From: Aureibacter tunicatorum
Lineage (GTDB): Bacteria; Bacteroidota; Bacteroidia; Cytophagales; Cyclobacteriaceae
Length of the DNA: 64,000 nt
Direction of reading: 5' to 3'
NCBI RefSeq assembly: GCF_036492635.1
Contig: NZ_AP025307.1
Location: 186,001 to 250,000 of the forward strand
Under the pieces are notes generated by a model. The model was not told the DNA's origin, made no database searches, and saw nothing but the letters and a program-made list of their open reading frames with translations. The number at the start of each line of letters is the position of its first letter. Position 1 is the first letter of the stretch. Below, piece by piece: positions 40,524 through 48,753 of this stretch. A program made the position numbers and the translations under genes.

Positions 40524-41329
40524 ATATTAAGAAGCCAGAACGAAGAAGCAAAATCAGAAAACTAATTGGCAAGGAGTATTTTATTTTCAAGCGGAAATTG
40601 AAATGGTGGTTTGGTCAAGAAGTTTTGGCTCAAAAAATGTGTGGTGTTGACTGTTCATATCCTGTATTTGAGCATAAGTCTACGATTATGAGACCGCTTA
40701 AGAATGTTGAGATGTATTTGCAGGAAAATAAACGCACAAATCTTCAATTAGCCATTGACAAACTTGATAAAGTTGAGATAAAGCCAGGAGAAATTTTTTC
40801 ATTTTGGAAATTAGTAGGAAAACCGACGTCCAGAAAAGGTTTTAAAGAGGGCTTGGTCTTAGAAAATGGAAATATATCAAAAGGAATAGGCGGCGGTTTG
40901 TGTCAGTTGGGGAATTTATTGTATTGGATCTTCGCCCATAGTCCATTGGATGTTGTGGAAAGGTATCGACATGGATTTGACGTATTTCCTGATTTAAACA
41001 GAAAAGTCCCTTTTGGAGCTGGAGCGACATTGTCCTACAATTACATAGATCTTCAAGTGCAAAATAATACTGAGCAATCCTTTCAAATAGAGTTATGGTT
41101 GGATGAAAAGTATTTGCGAGGCAAGTTATTAAGCAATAGGAAGACCATTTATGATTATCAAGTAGAGGAAAGAGATCATTGTATGAAAATGCAATACTGG
41201 GGAGGCTACTCCAGGCATAATAAAATTTTTAAGCTGACTTTATTATCTAATGAAATTGTTCAAGAACAGTTATTAACTGAAAATCATGCAATTATGATGT
41301 ATAATCCATTCATAGAATCCAAAGCATGA
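40520..41329 (+). CDS. VanW-family protein
   Basis: 269 residues from the ATG at 40520, which overlaps the previous stop (ATGA); a TTG 24 bases upstream is less likely. No signal peptide. The VanW domain (about 60-200) is clear: LDKVEIKPGEIFSFWKLVGKP, GIGGGLCQLGNLLYW, HGFDVFPDLNRKVPFGAGATLSYNYIDL. VanW was first seen in vanB-type glycopeptide resistance operons, where its role is unknown. Here it closes an operon with VanX and a membrane protein, a combination that suggests a shared peptidoglycan- or glycan-related function. Confidence 0.9.
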   Translation: MNIKKPERRSKIRKLIGKEYFIFKRKLKWWFGQEVLAQKMCGVDCSYPVFEHKSTIMRPLKNVEMYLQENKRTNLQLAIDKLDKVEIKPGEIFSFWKLVGKPTSRKGFKEGLVLENGNISKGIGGGLCQLGNLLYWIFAHSPLDVVERYRHGFDVFPDLNRKVPFGAGATLSYNYIDLQVQNNTEQSFQIELWLDEKYLRGKLLSNRKTIYDYQVEERDHCMKMQYWGGYSRHNKIFKLTLLSNEIVQEQLLTENHAIMMYNPFIESKA

Positions 41330-41352
41330 GAATTCTCAATTGTGGATATTAT

Positions 41353-42312
41353 TCAATAGTTTTTTTTCAATAATTGCTTGGGCAACATATTGAAAGCTTT
41401 TTTAAAGGCAGAAGAAAAATGCCCTAAATGAGTGTATCCAACAAGGTAGCCAACTTCGCTTACAGCATACTCTCCCGAAAGGAGCAATCGCTTGGCCTCC
41501 ATCATTCTGAAATGCTGATAGTATTGGTGAATGCTTTGTCCATATACCTCTTTGAAAAGCTCCCTTAGTCTGGTGCTGCTTAGACCTGACTCTCTGCAAA
41601 GTTCATCAATGGTTTTTGGTTCGGATAAGTTGTTGAGTAAAAGATCATGCGCAAGAATCACTGACTTAAGTGTTTTTTCTTTAATATTGCTGATAGCTCT
41701 GTTCTTGCGCAGATTAACTTTTTCCATAAAACTAGTAAGTAGAAGCCAGCTAAATGATTTTATATAATTTTTAGCAAACAACTTGGAGCTGTAGGTTTCT
41801 TTCATTTCCATCATGGTGTTCTTCATTTTTGGATCTAAATCTTCAAAAATGAAGTAAGGCTTGTTCGTTTTCAGCCTTTCCAACAGAGGATGGTCTTCAT
41901 CAAGAAACTGATTCAAGGTTTCGGATTTAACTCTTAATGCAACTACATTGATGTTTTCTTCAGGAGGGAATGTTAAGATAGAATCTATATTCGTCAGATT
42001 GGCTCCAGACAAAGAATTGTCCATTTCATTTTTTTGCTCTTCAAGCCTACTTTCATCATTAGAGTTTCTAGTGACAGCTAATCCAAGGCTGAAAAGTATG
42101 GGTACAAATGCCGTTTTTGAATCGATTTTTCTAAATAGGTGAAGTTCTCTGTGAGGGTTTCCTTCAACAAGAATGACTTCCATTTCTGGAAATTGAAAGG
42201 TTTTGATAGTTAGAGACTCTGTGAATAAGCCATCTTCGTTGACGGTTCCGCCAAGAATTTTTTGCCATGACTTAAGTTGTTCTTCGAGACTGTCAAATTC
42301 ATAAACTATCAT
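41353..42312 (-). CDS. AraC-family transcriptional regulator
   Basis: 319 residues. The N-terminal about 200 residues are an unassigned sensor domain (LKSWQKILGGTVNEDGLF, EVILVEGNPHRELHLFRKID). The C-terminal about 100 residues are the AraC double helix-turn-helix (TIDELCRESGLSSTRLRELFKEVYGQSIHQYYQ, YAVSEVGYLVGYTHLGHFSSAFKKAF). It is divergent from the sulfatase gene (184-bp gap containing the palindrome TACTTTTAAAAGTA at 42352), so it may control the sulfatase/maturase unit. The ligand is unknown. It resembles siderophore- or stress-responsive AraC proteins only in overall layout. Confidence 0.88.
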   Translation of the reverse strand: MIVYEFDSLEEQLKSWQKILGGTVNEDGLFTESLTIKTFQFPEMEVILVEGNPHRELHLFRKIDSKTAFVPILFSLGLAVTRNSNDESRLEEQKNEMDNSLSGANLTNIDSILTFPPEENINVVALRVKSETLNQFLDEDHPLLERLKTNKPYFIFEDLDPKMKNTMMEMKETYSSKLFAKNYIKSFSWLLLTSFMEKVNLRKNRAISNIKEKTLKSVILAHDLLLNNLSEPKTIDELCRESGLSSTRLRELFKEVYGQSIHQYYQHFRMMEAKRLLLSGEYAVSEVGYLVGYTHLGHFSSAFKKAFNMLPKQLLKKNY

Positions 42313-42496
42313 AATAATAAATCTTTATTTCAAGGCTAAAAGTTCGGTATTTACTTTTAAAAGTAGCTTTCGTATTTCAAGTGTCGTTCGATCTTTGTTC
42401 CCAAGGTATTAAAAAAATATTATTCATTAAGGCGTTTTGGGATAATTTGATACTGTTTAGTGATAAAAAAAACACTTTTAACTTTCTTCCTTTGTT
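42313..42496. promoter_or_regulatory. Divergent promoter region, AraC regulator / sulfatase
   Basis: Contains the perfect 14-bp palindrome TACTTTTAAAAGTA (42352-42365). A near-consensus -7 box TTCCTTTG lies just before the sulfatase start. The AraC protein is the likely binder of this region. Confidence 0.4.
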
Positions 42497-44083
42497 ATGT
42501 TAACTATAGCGAAAGGAAAAATGAGAGCACAAGATTTATTAAAAAACATCAGTTTGGGTGCTGCGATGGTAGGTAGTGTATTGCCTCAAGATGCTGAAGC
42601 TCAAAAGAAAAATAAAAATAATGATAAGCCAAATATTTTAGTGATTTGGGGAGATGATATAGGTATTTCTAATATTAGCGCTTATTCAGATGGTTTGATG
42701 GGGTATCAAACGCCAAATATTGACAGAATTGCAAATGAAGGAGTCCGTTTCACGGATTATTATGGAGAGCAGTCTTCCACGGCTGGTCGTTCGGCTTTTA
42801 TCACAGGACAATCTCCAGTGAGAACAGGACTTACAAAAGTAGGTTTGCCTGGAGCTCCAGTTGGTATTCAGGCTAAAGACGCCACGATTGCCGAAATGTT
42901 GAAGCCTCTTGGATATGCTACTGCTCAATTTGGAAAAAACCACTTGGGAGATAGAGATGAATATCTTCCAACGAATCATGGCTTTGACGTGTTTTTTGGA
43001 AATCTTTACCATTTGAATGCTGAAGAAGAGCCTGAACACCCGGATTATCCTAAAGATCCAGAGTTTGCTAAGAAATTCGGTCCGAGAGGTGTTATAAAAG
43101 CTACGGCTGATGGAGCAATACAAGATACGGGACCATTGACTAAGAAAAGAATGGAAACCTGTGATGAGGAGTTTTTGAATGAAGCAAAGAAATTCATTAC
43201 AGACAAAGCGAAGTCGGGAGAACCATTTTTTACTTGGTTTAACACTACGGGCATGCACTTCCCTACATATCCTCGCCCAGAGGTGGAAGGCCAATCAGGA
43301 CAAGGTTTTTACGCGGATGTAATGGTTGAGCATGATAAAATGGTAGGACAGCTATTGGATCTTTTAGAAAAATTGAATATTGATGATAATACCATTGTCA
43401 TCTATTCCACTGACAATGGTCCTCACTTTAATATGTGGCCTGATGGAGCAATTACTCCTTTTAGATCAGAAAAAAACACAAACTGGGAAGGCGGATATCG
43501 AGTGCCTGCCATGGTGAGATGGCCAAGACATATTGCTCCCGGACAAGTTAGCAATGAGATAATGTCACATCAAGACTGGGCGCCTACTTTAGTTGCCGCG
43601 GCTGGAAATCCGAATTTGAAAACTCAAATGTTGAAAGGGGATTTTCATTCGAATGGAAAAACGTTCAAGAGCCACCTAGATGGTTACAACTTTATGCCAT
43701 ATCTGACTGGAAAAGAAAAAGAAGGACCAAGAACGAACTTCTTTTATTTCAATGATGATGGAAAACCTGTAGGGATGAGAACAGGAGATTGGAAGCTTGT
43801 ATTTGCTGAACAAAGAGCTCATGGGTTTGATGTATGGGCAGAACCATTTACTTATTTAAGATTGCCTCATATTCTTAACTTAAGAAGAGATCCTTTTGAA
43901 AGAGCTCCTATTGATGCTGATAACTATCAAAAGTTTAGAATAGATCATGCATTTATGATTTACAAAGGCCAAGCTGAAATGGCTGAATTTCTAAAAACAT
44001 TTGTAGATTATCCACCATCTCAAAGACCAGCTTCATTTAGCATTGACCAAATTGCTGAAAAATTCTTGGAAGTGGAAAATTAA
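42497..44083 (+). CDS. Ser-type arylsulfatase (type I sulfatase)
   Basis: 528 residues. Type I sulfatase/alkaline phosphatase fold with metal-binding IWGDDIG and the maturation site S94-T-A-G-R98 followed by SAFITGQ. That is the S-x-A-x-R form whose Ser is oxidised to formylglycine by a radical-SAM maturase, such as the one encoded at 44252. Further motifs: GKNHLGD, STDNGPH (metal), GYRVPAMVRWP. The N-terminus has a weak signal peptide ending AEAQ; the ATG at 42521, preceded by AAAGGAAAA, is an alternative start. The substrate is probably a sulfated polysaccharide or aryl sulfate from the sea, by inference. A terminator follows. Confidence 0.93.
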   Translation: MLTIAKGKMRAQDLLKNISLGAAMVGSVLPQDAEAQKKNKNNDKPNILVIWGDDIGISNISAYSDGLMGYQTPNIDRIANEGVRFTDYYGEQSSTAGRSAFITGQSPVRTGLTKVGLPGAPVGIQAKDATIAEMLKPLGYATAQFGKNHLGDRDEYLPTNHGFDVFFGNLYHLNAEEEPEHPDYPKDPEFAKKFGPRGVIKATADGAIQDTGPLTKKRMETCDEEFLNEAKKFITDKAKSGEPFFTWFNTTGMHFPTYPRPEVEGQSGQGFYADVMVEHDKMVGQLLDLLEKLNIDDNTIVIYSTDNGPHFNMWPDGAITPFRSEKNTNWEGGYRVPAMVRWPRHIAPGQVSNEIMSHQDWAPTLVAAAGNPNLKTQMLKGDFHSNGKTFKSHLDGYNFMPYLTGKEKEGPRTNFFYFNDDGKPVGMRTGDWKLVFAEQRAHGFDVWAEPFTYLRLPHILNLRRDPFERAPIDADNYQKFRIDHAFMIYKGQAEMAEFLKTFVDYPPSQRPASFSIDQIAEKFLEVEN

Positions 44084-44116
44084 TATTTCAAGTTGTTAAT
44101 AAAGGTGAATTAAACG

Positions 44117-44150
44117 CAACCTCATTGATTTTCGATGGGGTTGTTTTGTT
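44117..44150 (+). terminator. Terminator after the sulfatase gene
   Basis: CAACCTCATTG / CGATGGGGTTG stem with two G-T pairs and a short T loop, followed by TTTTGTTT. The maturase gene therefore probably has its own promoter in the next 100 bases. Confidence 0.7.
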
Positions 44151-44251
44151 TATGGACTCTTTGCGACATAATTGGATAGTAAACTGACAGAACCTGATAG
44201 TGAAAACACAGCAACCTTACGTTAATAAGCATGTAATTAAAAGCTAAAACC

Positions 44252-45544
44252 ATGAATACCACAGTAAATTTCTTAACAGCTGAAAATATTATCAATGAAA
44301 GCAGAAAGCACTTTCATATGATGGTGAAGCCTATTGGGCCAGTTTGCAATTTAGCTTGCACTTATTGTTATTATTTAGAAAAAGAGAATATTTACGAAGA
44401 TAAAAAAGCCATGCCATCCAAGTTTAAGATGACAGATGAAGTCTTGGAGGCTTATGTGAAGGCTTATATCGCTTCCCAGCCTACTGAAAACCCAAGAGTA
44501 GTATTTGCTTGGCAAGGTGGAGAGGCTACATTGCTAGGCCTTGAGTTTTTTGAAAGAGCAATTAAGGTTCAGAAAAAATATTCTGATGGTCGAAAAATGG
44601 AAAACACCTTGCAAACCAACGGAATGTTTATTGATGACGATTGGGCTAAATTTTTGGCCAAGGAAGATTTTCTAGTAGGTATTTCTATCGATGGGCCTAA
44701 AGATATTCATGATGCTTATCGTGTTAACAAAGGAGGAAAAGGAACGTGGGACAGGGTAATGCGATCGGTTCAGACTTTAAGAAAGCATAAGGTAAAATTC
44801 AACACATTGACAGTTGTAAGTGATTTGACAGCAAAGCATCCATTGCGTGTATATAATTTTTTAAAGCAAATCGGAAGCGAATGGATGCAGTTTTTGCCAA
44901 TACAAGAAAGAAAAGCGACAGATCCGTCAGTGAAATTAAAGTTGGTAACCAATGAGTACGAGGGGGAAACGGTTGTAACCGAGGAAACGGTAAGACCGAG
45001 TAGTTGGGGGAATTTCTTAAACAAGATTTTCGATTATTGGGTAAGAAATGATGTTGGGAAAGTTTTTGTCAAGGATTTTGACACTGCGCTTGAAGCTTGG
45101 TGTGGGTATATGCCATCTTCGTGCGTTCATTCAAAACATTGCGGCGATGGGTTGGCGCTTGAGCATAATGGAGATGTGTATTCTTGCGACCACTATGTTT
45201 ACCCAGAGCATAAACTTGGAAACATCATGAATAATGATCTTAAAAGCATGGCGAATTCTGCGATGCAGTCCAAATTCGGCAAAGACAAGTTTGATACCTT
45301 ATCCGAGAAATGCAAAAGTTGCGATTATCTAACCGCATGTTATGGCGAATGCCCAAAAAACAGATTCGGAAGAACAGACAAAGGCGAAAAGCAAGCTTAT
45401 TTGTGCGAAGGGTATTATAAATATTTCGATCATATAGCTCCATATATGCATGTCATGAGGTCTCTAATTGCAATGAAAAAGCCAGCCTCTGAGATAATGG
45501 AGCTTATCCGAAAACAAGAGAAAAAAGAAAAGAGCAAAAAGTAG
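44252..45544 (+). CDS. Anaerobic sulfatase-maturating enzyme (radical SAM, SPASM)
   Basis: 430 residues. The radical SAM cluster motif is CNLACTYCYY (CxxxCxxC, about residues 33-40), with AWQGGEATLLG and LQTNG next. The C-terminal SPASM region has seven or more Cys (CGYMPSSCVHSKHCGDG, SCDHYV, CKSCDYLTACYGECPKNRF) for two auxiliary clusters. It oxidises the active-site Ser or Cys of sulfatases to formylglycine without oxygen. It follows a Ser-type sulfatase, its evident substrate. It ends in a basic tail (KKEKSKK). Confidence 0.94.
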   Translation: MNTTVNFLTAENIINESRKHFHMMVKPIGPVCNLACTYCYYLEKENIYEDKKAMPSKFKMTDEVLEAYVKAYIASQPTENPRVVFAWQGGEATLLGLEFFERAIKVQKKYSDGRKMENTLQTNGMFIDDDWAKFLAKEDFLVGISIDGPKDIHDAYRVNKGGKGTWDRVMRSVQTLRKHKVKFNTLTVVSDLTAKHPLRVYNFLKQIGSEWMQFLPIQERKATDPSVKLKLVTNEYEGETVVTEETVRPSSWGNFLNKIFDYWVRNDVGKVFVKDFDTALEAWCGYMPSSCVHSKHCGDGLALEHNGDVYSCDHYVYPEHKLGNIMNNDLKSMANSAMQSKFGKDKFDTLSEKCKSCDYLTACYGECPKNRFGRTDKGEKQAYLCEGYYKYFDHIAPYMHVMRSLIAMKKPASEIMELIRKQEKKEKSKK

Positions 45545-45714
45545 TGTTTATTTGTGATTTTATAAAAGAGCGATGGGTATTTTAAAAATATTTTCTTCGC
45601 TTTTTTTGTTTATAATGCAATAAAACTATTCTCATAAATAACTTTTTAAAGTAAAAATTAAATTTAATTGCAAAAATTTAATTTAAATTATTTTTATAAT
45701 TTTTTATATTTTCG

Positions 45715-45722
45715 TACCTTTG
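45715..45722 (+). promoter_or_regulatory. TAnnTTTG promoter element of the 45768 gene
   Basis: TACCTTTG, an exact -7 match, 45 bases before the ATG in a very AT-rich stretch. No TTG is found at the standard upstream distance, so another factor or an UP-like AT tract may help. Confidence 0.45.
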
Positions 45723-45767
45723 TATGGTCTTATAGAACATATTATTTAATTTTTTAACACACTACCT

Positions 45768-46580
45768 ATGCTAAAATTATCTAAATACGATGCGTTGACT
45801 TGCATTGATAAGTGGGAAAAGCTTGTTGGCAATAACCGCTTGAACATACTTGATTTGATAAAAGCGAATCATATTTTTTTTATAAGCCGTGAAACTTATA
45901 ATGAACTTGACATTAGTGATAGTGTATTGTTTTTTGCTGCTTATTTAGGGGTGAAATCGGAGGTAAGCAATGAGGATAAGTTAATTTTAATATACAAAGT
46001 ATTAGACCCGGATACATTGTTGCCTATTGAGACAGACAACTATTGTTATTCTATTTTAGAGCCTAATAGAGGCAAAACGACTTTTTCTTTTAGAAAGATA
46101 GTAGAGGATAGTGTAGTTATGAATGAAGACTGTTCAATGGATAGGCATGTCTCAAATGAAGAATATATCAAAGGAACACTTTGCAATATTGATCTTTCAC
46201 CAAAAGATGTTTATACTCAGATAAAAAAATGGAATTCCTTAAAAAACAATTGGGTTATTAAAACGGATTCTTCAAACATAATGACAAGGTTTATTATTCC
46301 AATGAAAGAATTGGATCGTGAGTTTGAAAATACTGATGTAAATAATGTAAAGCTATTTTTTGGATTAAAGATGGATGAGGTTTTTGACACTTATTTTCCA
46401 ACGATGATTCTGAAGGCGGAAGAGTTTTCTGGTTTAAATAAGATTCAAAAATCAGTTTCTTTAGGTAATGATTCAGATAAGTCAAAAAGCAGACCTGTAG
46501 GGCCGCCACAAAGAAAAGGATATAAAAATGGACAGGCTGGGGATACGATTACGCCATGCCCTCCAGTTTGTACACCATAA
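45768..46580 (+). CDS. Unknown protein with internal duplication and Cys/Pro C-terminal tail
   Basis: 270 residues, no signal peptide. Two halves look related: residues about 6-85 and about 145-230 each run K-D...I-x-KW-x-x-L, then a hydrophobic strand (NHIFFISRETYNEL / IMTRFIIPMKELDREF), then V-x-x-FFA/G and a DTxxP-type end (VLDPDTLLP / VFDTYFPTMIL). The C-terminus is low complexity and ends GDTITPCPPVCTP, with both Cys of the tail close together, suggesting a metal- or disulfide-forming tail or a modified peptide. I do not recognise the family. It sits just upstream of a 7TM/kinase/regulator set on the same strand. Confidence 0.6.
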   Translation: MLKLSKYDALTCIDKWEKLVGNNRLNILDLIKANHIFFISRETYNELDISDSVLFFAAYLGVKSEVSNEDKLILIYKVLDPDTLLPIETDNYCYSILEPNRGKTTFSFRKIVEDSVVMNEDCSMDRHVSNEEYIKGTLCNIDLSPKDVYTQIKKWNSLKNNWVIKTDSSNIMTRFIIPMKELDREFENTDVNNVKLFFGLKMDEVFDTYFPTMILKAEEFSGLNKIQKSVSLGNDSDKSKSRPVGPPQRKGYKNGQAGDTITPCPPVCTP

Positions 46581-46639
46581 GTATTATTAATAAATAATCA
46601 GCGAGAATTTATCTTTTCGTTGATTATTTATTAGATTCG

Positions 46640-47317
46640 TTGTTGTATATTTATTTATTTCTAATAAAATTAAAATTTGTGATCACGCAAGCTTTTGATT
46701 ATTCATATTATATCAAAATTATATTGTTAGTTTCCGCCGTTTTGATTGGAGTTGTGTCATTTAATAGTTTGAAAAATCAGAGACCAATAATAGGCTATTT
46801 GATTGTAGCTTTATCGTTGGAATTAATATCAAAGTATATTTCACAATTAGGGATAAGTAATTGGTATCTGTTAAAGTATCAGTCAATATCAGAATTATTT
46901 TTTTTGAATTTATATTATTTTAAAGAGTTGTCAAAAACGGAAAAAAAGTATTTTTTTATATTGTTTGCCGTATATTATTCCATTGTTTTTATTTTAAGTA
47001 TATTTTCTGATAGTTTGGGAATATTGGAAAGAGATTCAGTTCATATTTGGTTCGTTTTAGTTTCAATATATGTATTTGTTTCTTGGCTTTTGGAAAATGA
47101 AAAGGTTAATAAAGAAAGAGGAGATTTTATAATAATGAATATTGGAATATTTGTATACTTCGCAAGTTCTTATTTAGTTTTTAAGTCTCTTGACAATTAT
47201 TACTTTTTTACAGAAGAAGAAAATTTGATTATTTGGTTAATTCCAGCTTTTTCAACAATGTTTTTATATTCATGTTGTATTCGAAGCTTTATTATAAGTA
47301 AAAGAGGCAATGAATAA
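46640..47317 (+). CDS. Seven-helix membrane protein, putative sensor partner of the kinase
   Basis: 225 residues, or 212 if the GTG at 46679 is the start; the longer frame begins with TTG. About seven membrane segments (ILLVSAVLIGVVSF, FFILFAVYYSIVFILSIFS, IWFVLVSIYVFVSWLL, FSTMFLYSCCIRSFI). No catalytic motif. It overlaps the histidine kinase gene by 8 bases, so the two are translated together. Since the kinase has one membrane segment and no sensor domain, this protein probably supplies the sensing part, as 7TM proteins do in other Bacteroidota kinases. Confidence 0.75.
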   Translation: MLYIYLFLIKLKFVITQAFDYSYYIKIILLVSAVLIGVVSFNSLKNQRPIIGYLIVALSLELISKYISQLGISNWYLLKYQSISELFFLNLYYFKELSKTEKKYFFILFAVYYSIVFILSIFSDSLGILERDSVHIWFVLVSIYVFVSWLLENEKVNKERGDFIIMNIGIFVYFASSYLVFKSLDNYYFFTEEENLIIWLIPAFSTMFLYSCCIRSFIISKRGNE

Positions 47318-48065
47318 TTTTAACGATTTGATTTTTTCAATTTTGGTAGTAATATTTTTTGTTTTTGTTACAATAATTATATTTCTTCTAGCGATTAAAA
47401 GAATTAAAGCTGACCAAGCTAGAATTAAGCAACAGGAGCTTCAACACCAAAAAGAAATTCTAATTAATACAATAAGGGTCCAAGAAGAAGAAAAAAAGAA
47501 AATTGCCGCTGAACTGCATGATCATTTTGGAGTAAGTTTGAATACGGTTAGAATTCTAATTGAGGAATCTGGTGATTGTATTGAGCCTGTCTTGTTTGAT
47601 AAAATCAGACATTTGATTCAAAGAAGCATTAACGATGTAAGAGATCTTTCTCATGAAATATCTCCTCCGATGCTAGAACATTTTGGCATAGAAGCGACAT
47701 TGCAAGATGTTGCATCTAACCTGAAGAGTCAATTAAAAATAGAGGTGAAGGTAATCGGAAAAGCGATCCCATATTGGGAAAGTTTACAGCTTTTTAGAAT
47801 ATGTCAAGAATTCATTCAAAATACTCTAAAGCATTCTCAAGCTGAAACTTTAAATATTATTATTAGAAATTCTGATAATTTTCTGTCGATGTCGCTTAAT
47901 GATGATGGTTGTGGATTTAGGCTAGGGAAAAAAATTAATAGTAATTTAGGTCATGGGCTGAAAAGCATGAAATCGCGAGCGGAATCAATTTATGGCCAAT
48001 CAAAAATTGTTTCATCGGAGAGTAAGGGGACAAGATTTATATTGTTAAAAAAATATGATGACTGA
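47310..48065 (+). CDS. Sensor histidine kinase, NarL/HisKA_3 type
   Basis: 251 residues: one membrane segment (ILVVIFFVFVTIIIFLLAI, about 8-26), a short coiled coil, then the HisKA_3 dimerisation domain with the phospho-acceptor His in KKIAAELHDHFGVSLN (near residue 70). The HATPase domain follows, with FRICQEFIQNTLKHSQAE (N box), DDGCGFR (G1) and GHGLKSMKSRAESI (G2). No periplasmic sensor domain. Overlaps the genes on both sides (8 and 11 bases). It probably phosphorylates the response regulator at 48055. Confidence 0.92.
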   Translation: MNNFNDLIFSILVVIFFVFVTIIIFLLAIKRIKADQARIKQQELQHQKEILINTIRVQEEEKKKIAAELHDHFGVSLNTVRILIEESGDCIEPVLFDKIRHLIQRSINDVRDLSHEISPPMLEHFGIEATLQDVASNLKSQLKIEVKVIGKAIPYWESLQLFRICQEFIQNTLKHSQAETLNIIIRNSDNFLSMSLNDDGCGFRLGKKINSNLGHGLKSMKSRAESIYGQSKIVSSESKGTRFILLKKYDD

Positions 48066-48753
48066 TATAGAGGAAATAAGAATCGGAATTATCGATGATG
48101 ATGAATTGTTTTGTGAAACGATGTCCATGTTGATTTCGAAAAGTGAAAGATTCGTCGTTGAGTTTTATGTGACAAATTCTGAAGATTTAAAGGAGGAGTT
48201 GTTAGTAAAGAAGATTGATATATTAATATGTGATTTGAAACTCAAAGAAGAGAATGGAATTGATTTATGCAAATCAATCAAGCAAATTTATCAGGATTTA
48301 AAACTAATCGGTCTTTCTTCATATTATAAACCAGCTTTTACGGTTTCTATGATAAATCATGGGTTTAATGCTTTTTTGTCTAAGAACTTGGAAAAGAAGG
48401 GTATTTATCATGCATTGATTCAAGTATTTGAAAATGGATTTTATTTCAACAAAGAAGATTATCAGGCAATCAAGCTAGCGGTTGAAAACCAAACGATAAG
48501 TGTGTCTATGGACTGTGATATTAGAAATGATTTAACTGAAATAGATAAGCAGATTTTATTGTTGATAGGAGAACAGATGACTTGCGAACGAATTTCATAT
48601 ACACTAGGCCTTAGCTATGCGGTTTTTAAGAAACAGTTTGCGGGGCTGCTGAAAAAATTAAAAGCTAATTCAATGTTTGATCTTTTTTTAGCTGGCATGT
48701 GTTGCGGAATTGTGGACGAAAACAAAGCCTTGAAAGGTTGTGAATCTTACTAG
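48055..48753 (+). CDS. Response regulator with receiver and degenerate LuxR-like output domain
   Basis: 232 residues. Receiver domain (about 8-125) with acidic pocket IIDDDEL, phospho-acceptor Asp in LICDLKLKE (near 60) and the Lys in FLSKNLEK. The output half (about 155-220) reads DLTEIDKQILLLIGEQMTCERISYTLGLSYAVFKKQF, a LuxR-like HTH with poor matches to the usual recognition helix. The ATG at 48058 is an alternative start. Its stop overlaps by 3 bases that of the convergent gene at 48750. Targets are probably nearby, perhaps the 45768 gene. Confidence 0.88.
   Translation: MMTDIEEIRIGIIDDDELFCETMSMLISKSERFVVEFYVTNSEDLKEELLVKKIDILICDLKLKEENGIDLCKSIKQIYQDLKLIGLSSYYKPAFTVSMINHGFNAFLSKNLEKKGIYHALIQVFENGFYFNKEDYQAIKLAVENQTISVSMDCDIRNDLTEIDKQILLLIGEQMTCERISYTLGLSYAVFKKQFAGLLKKLKANSMFDLFLAGMCCGIVDENKALKGCESY

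Noticed and set aside
38516-41329. Vancomycin resistance operon
   Set aside because: VanX and VanW are present, but no D-Ala-D-Lac ligase, VanH or VanS/R homologues; Gram-negative context.
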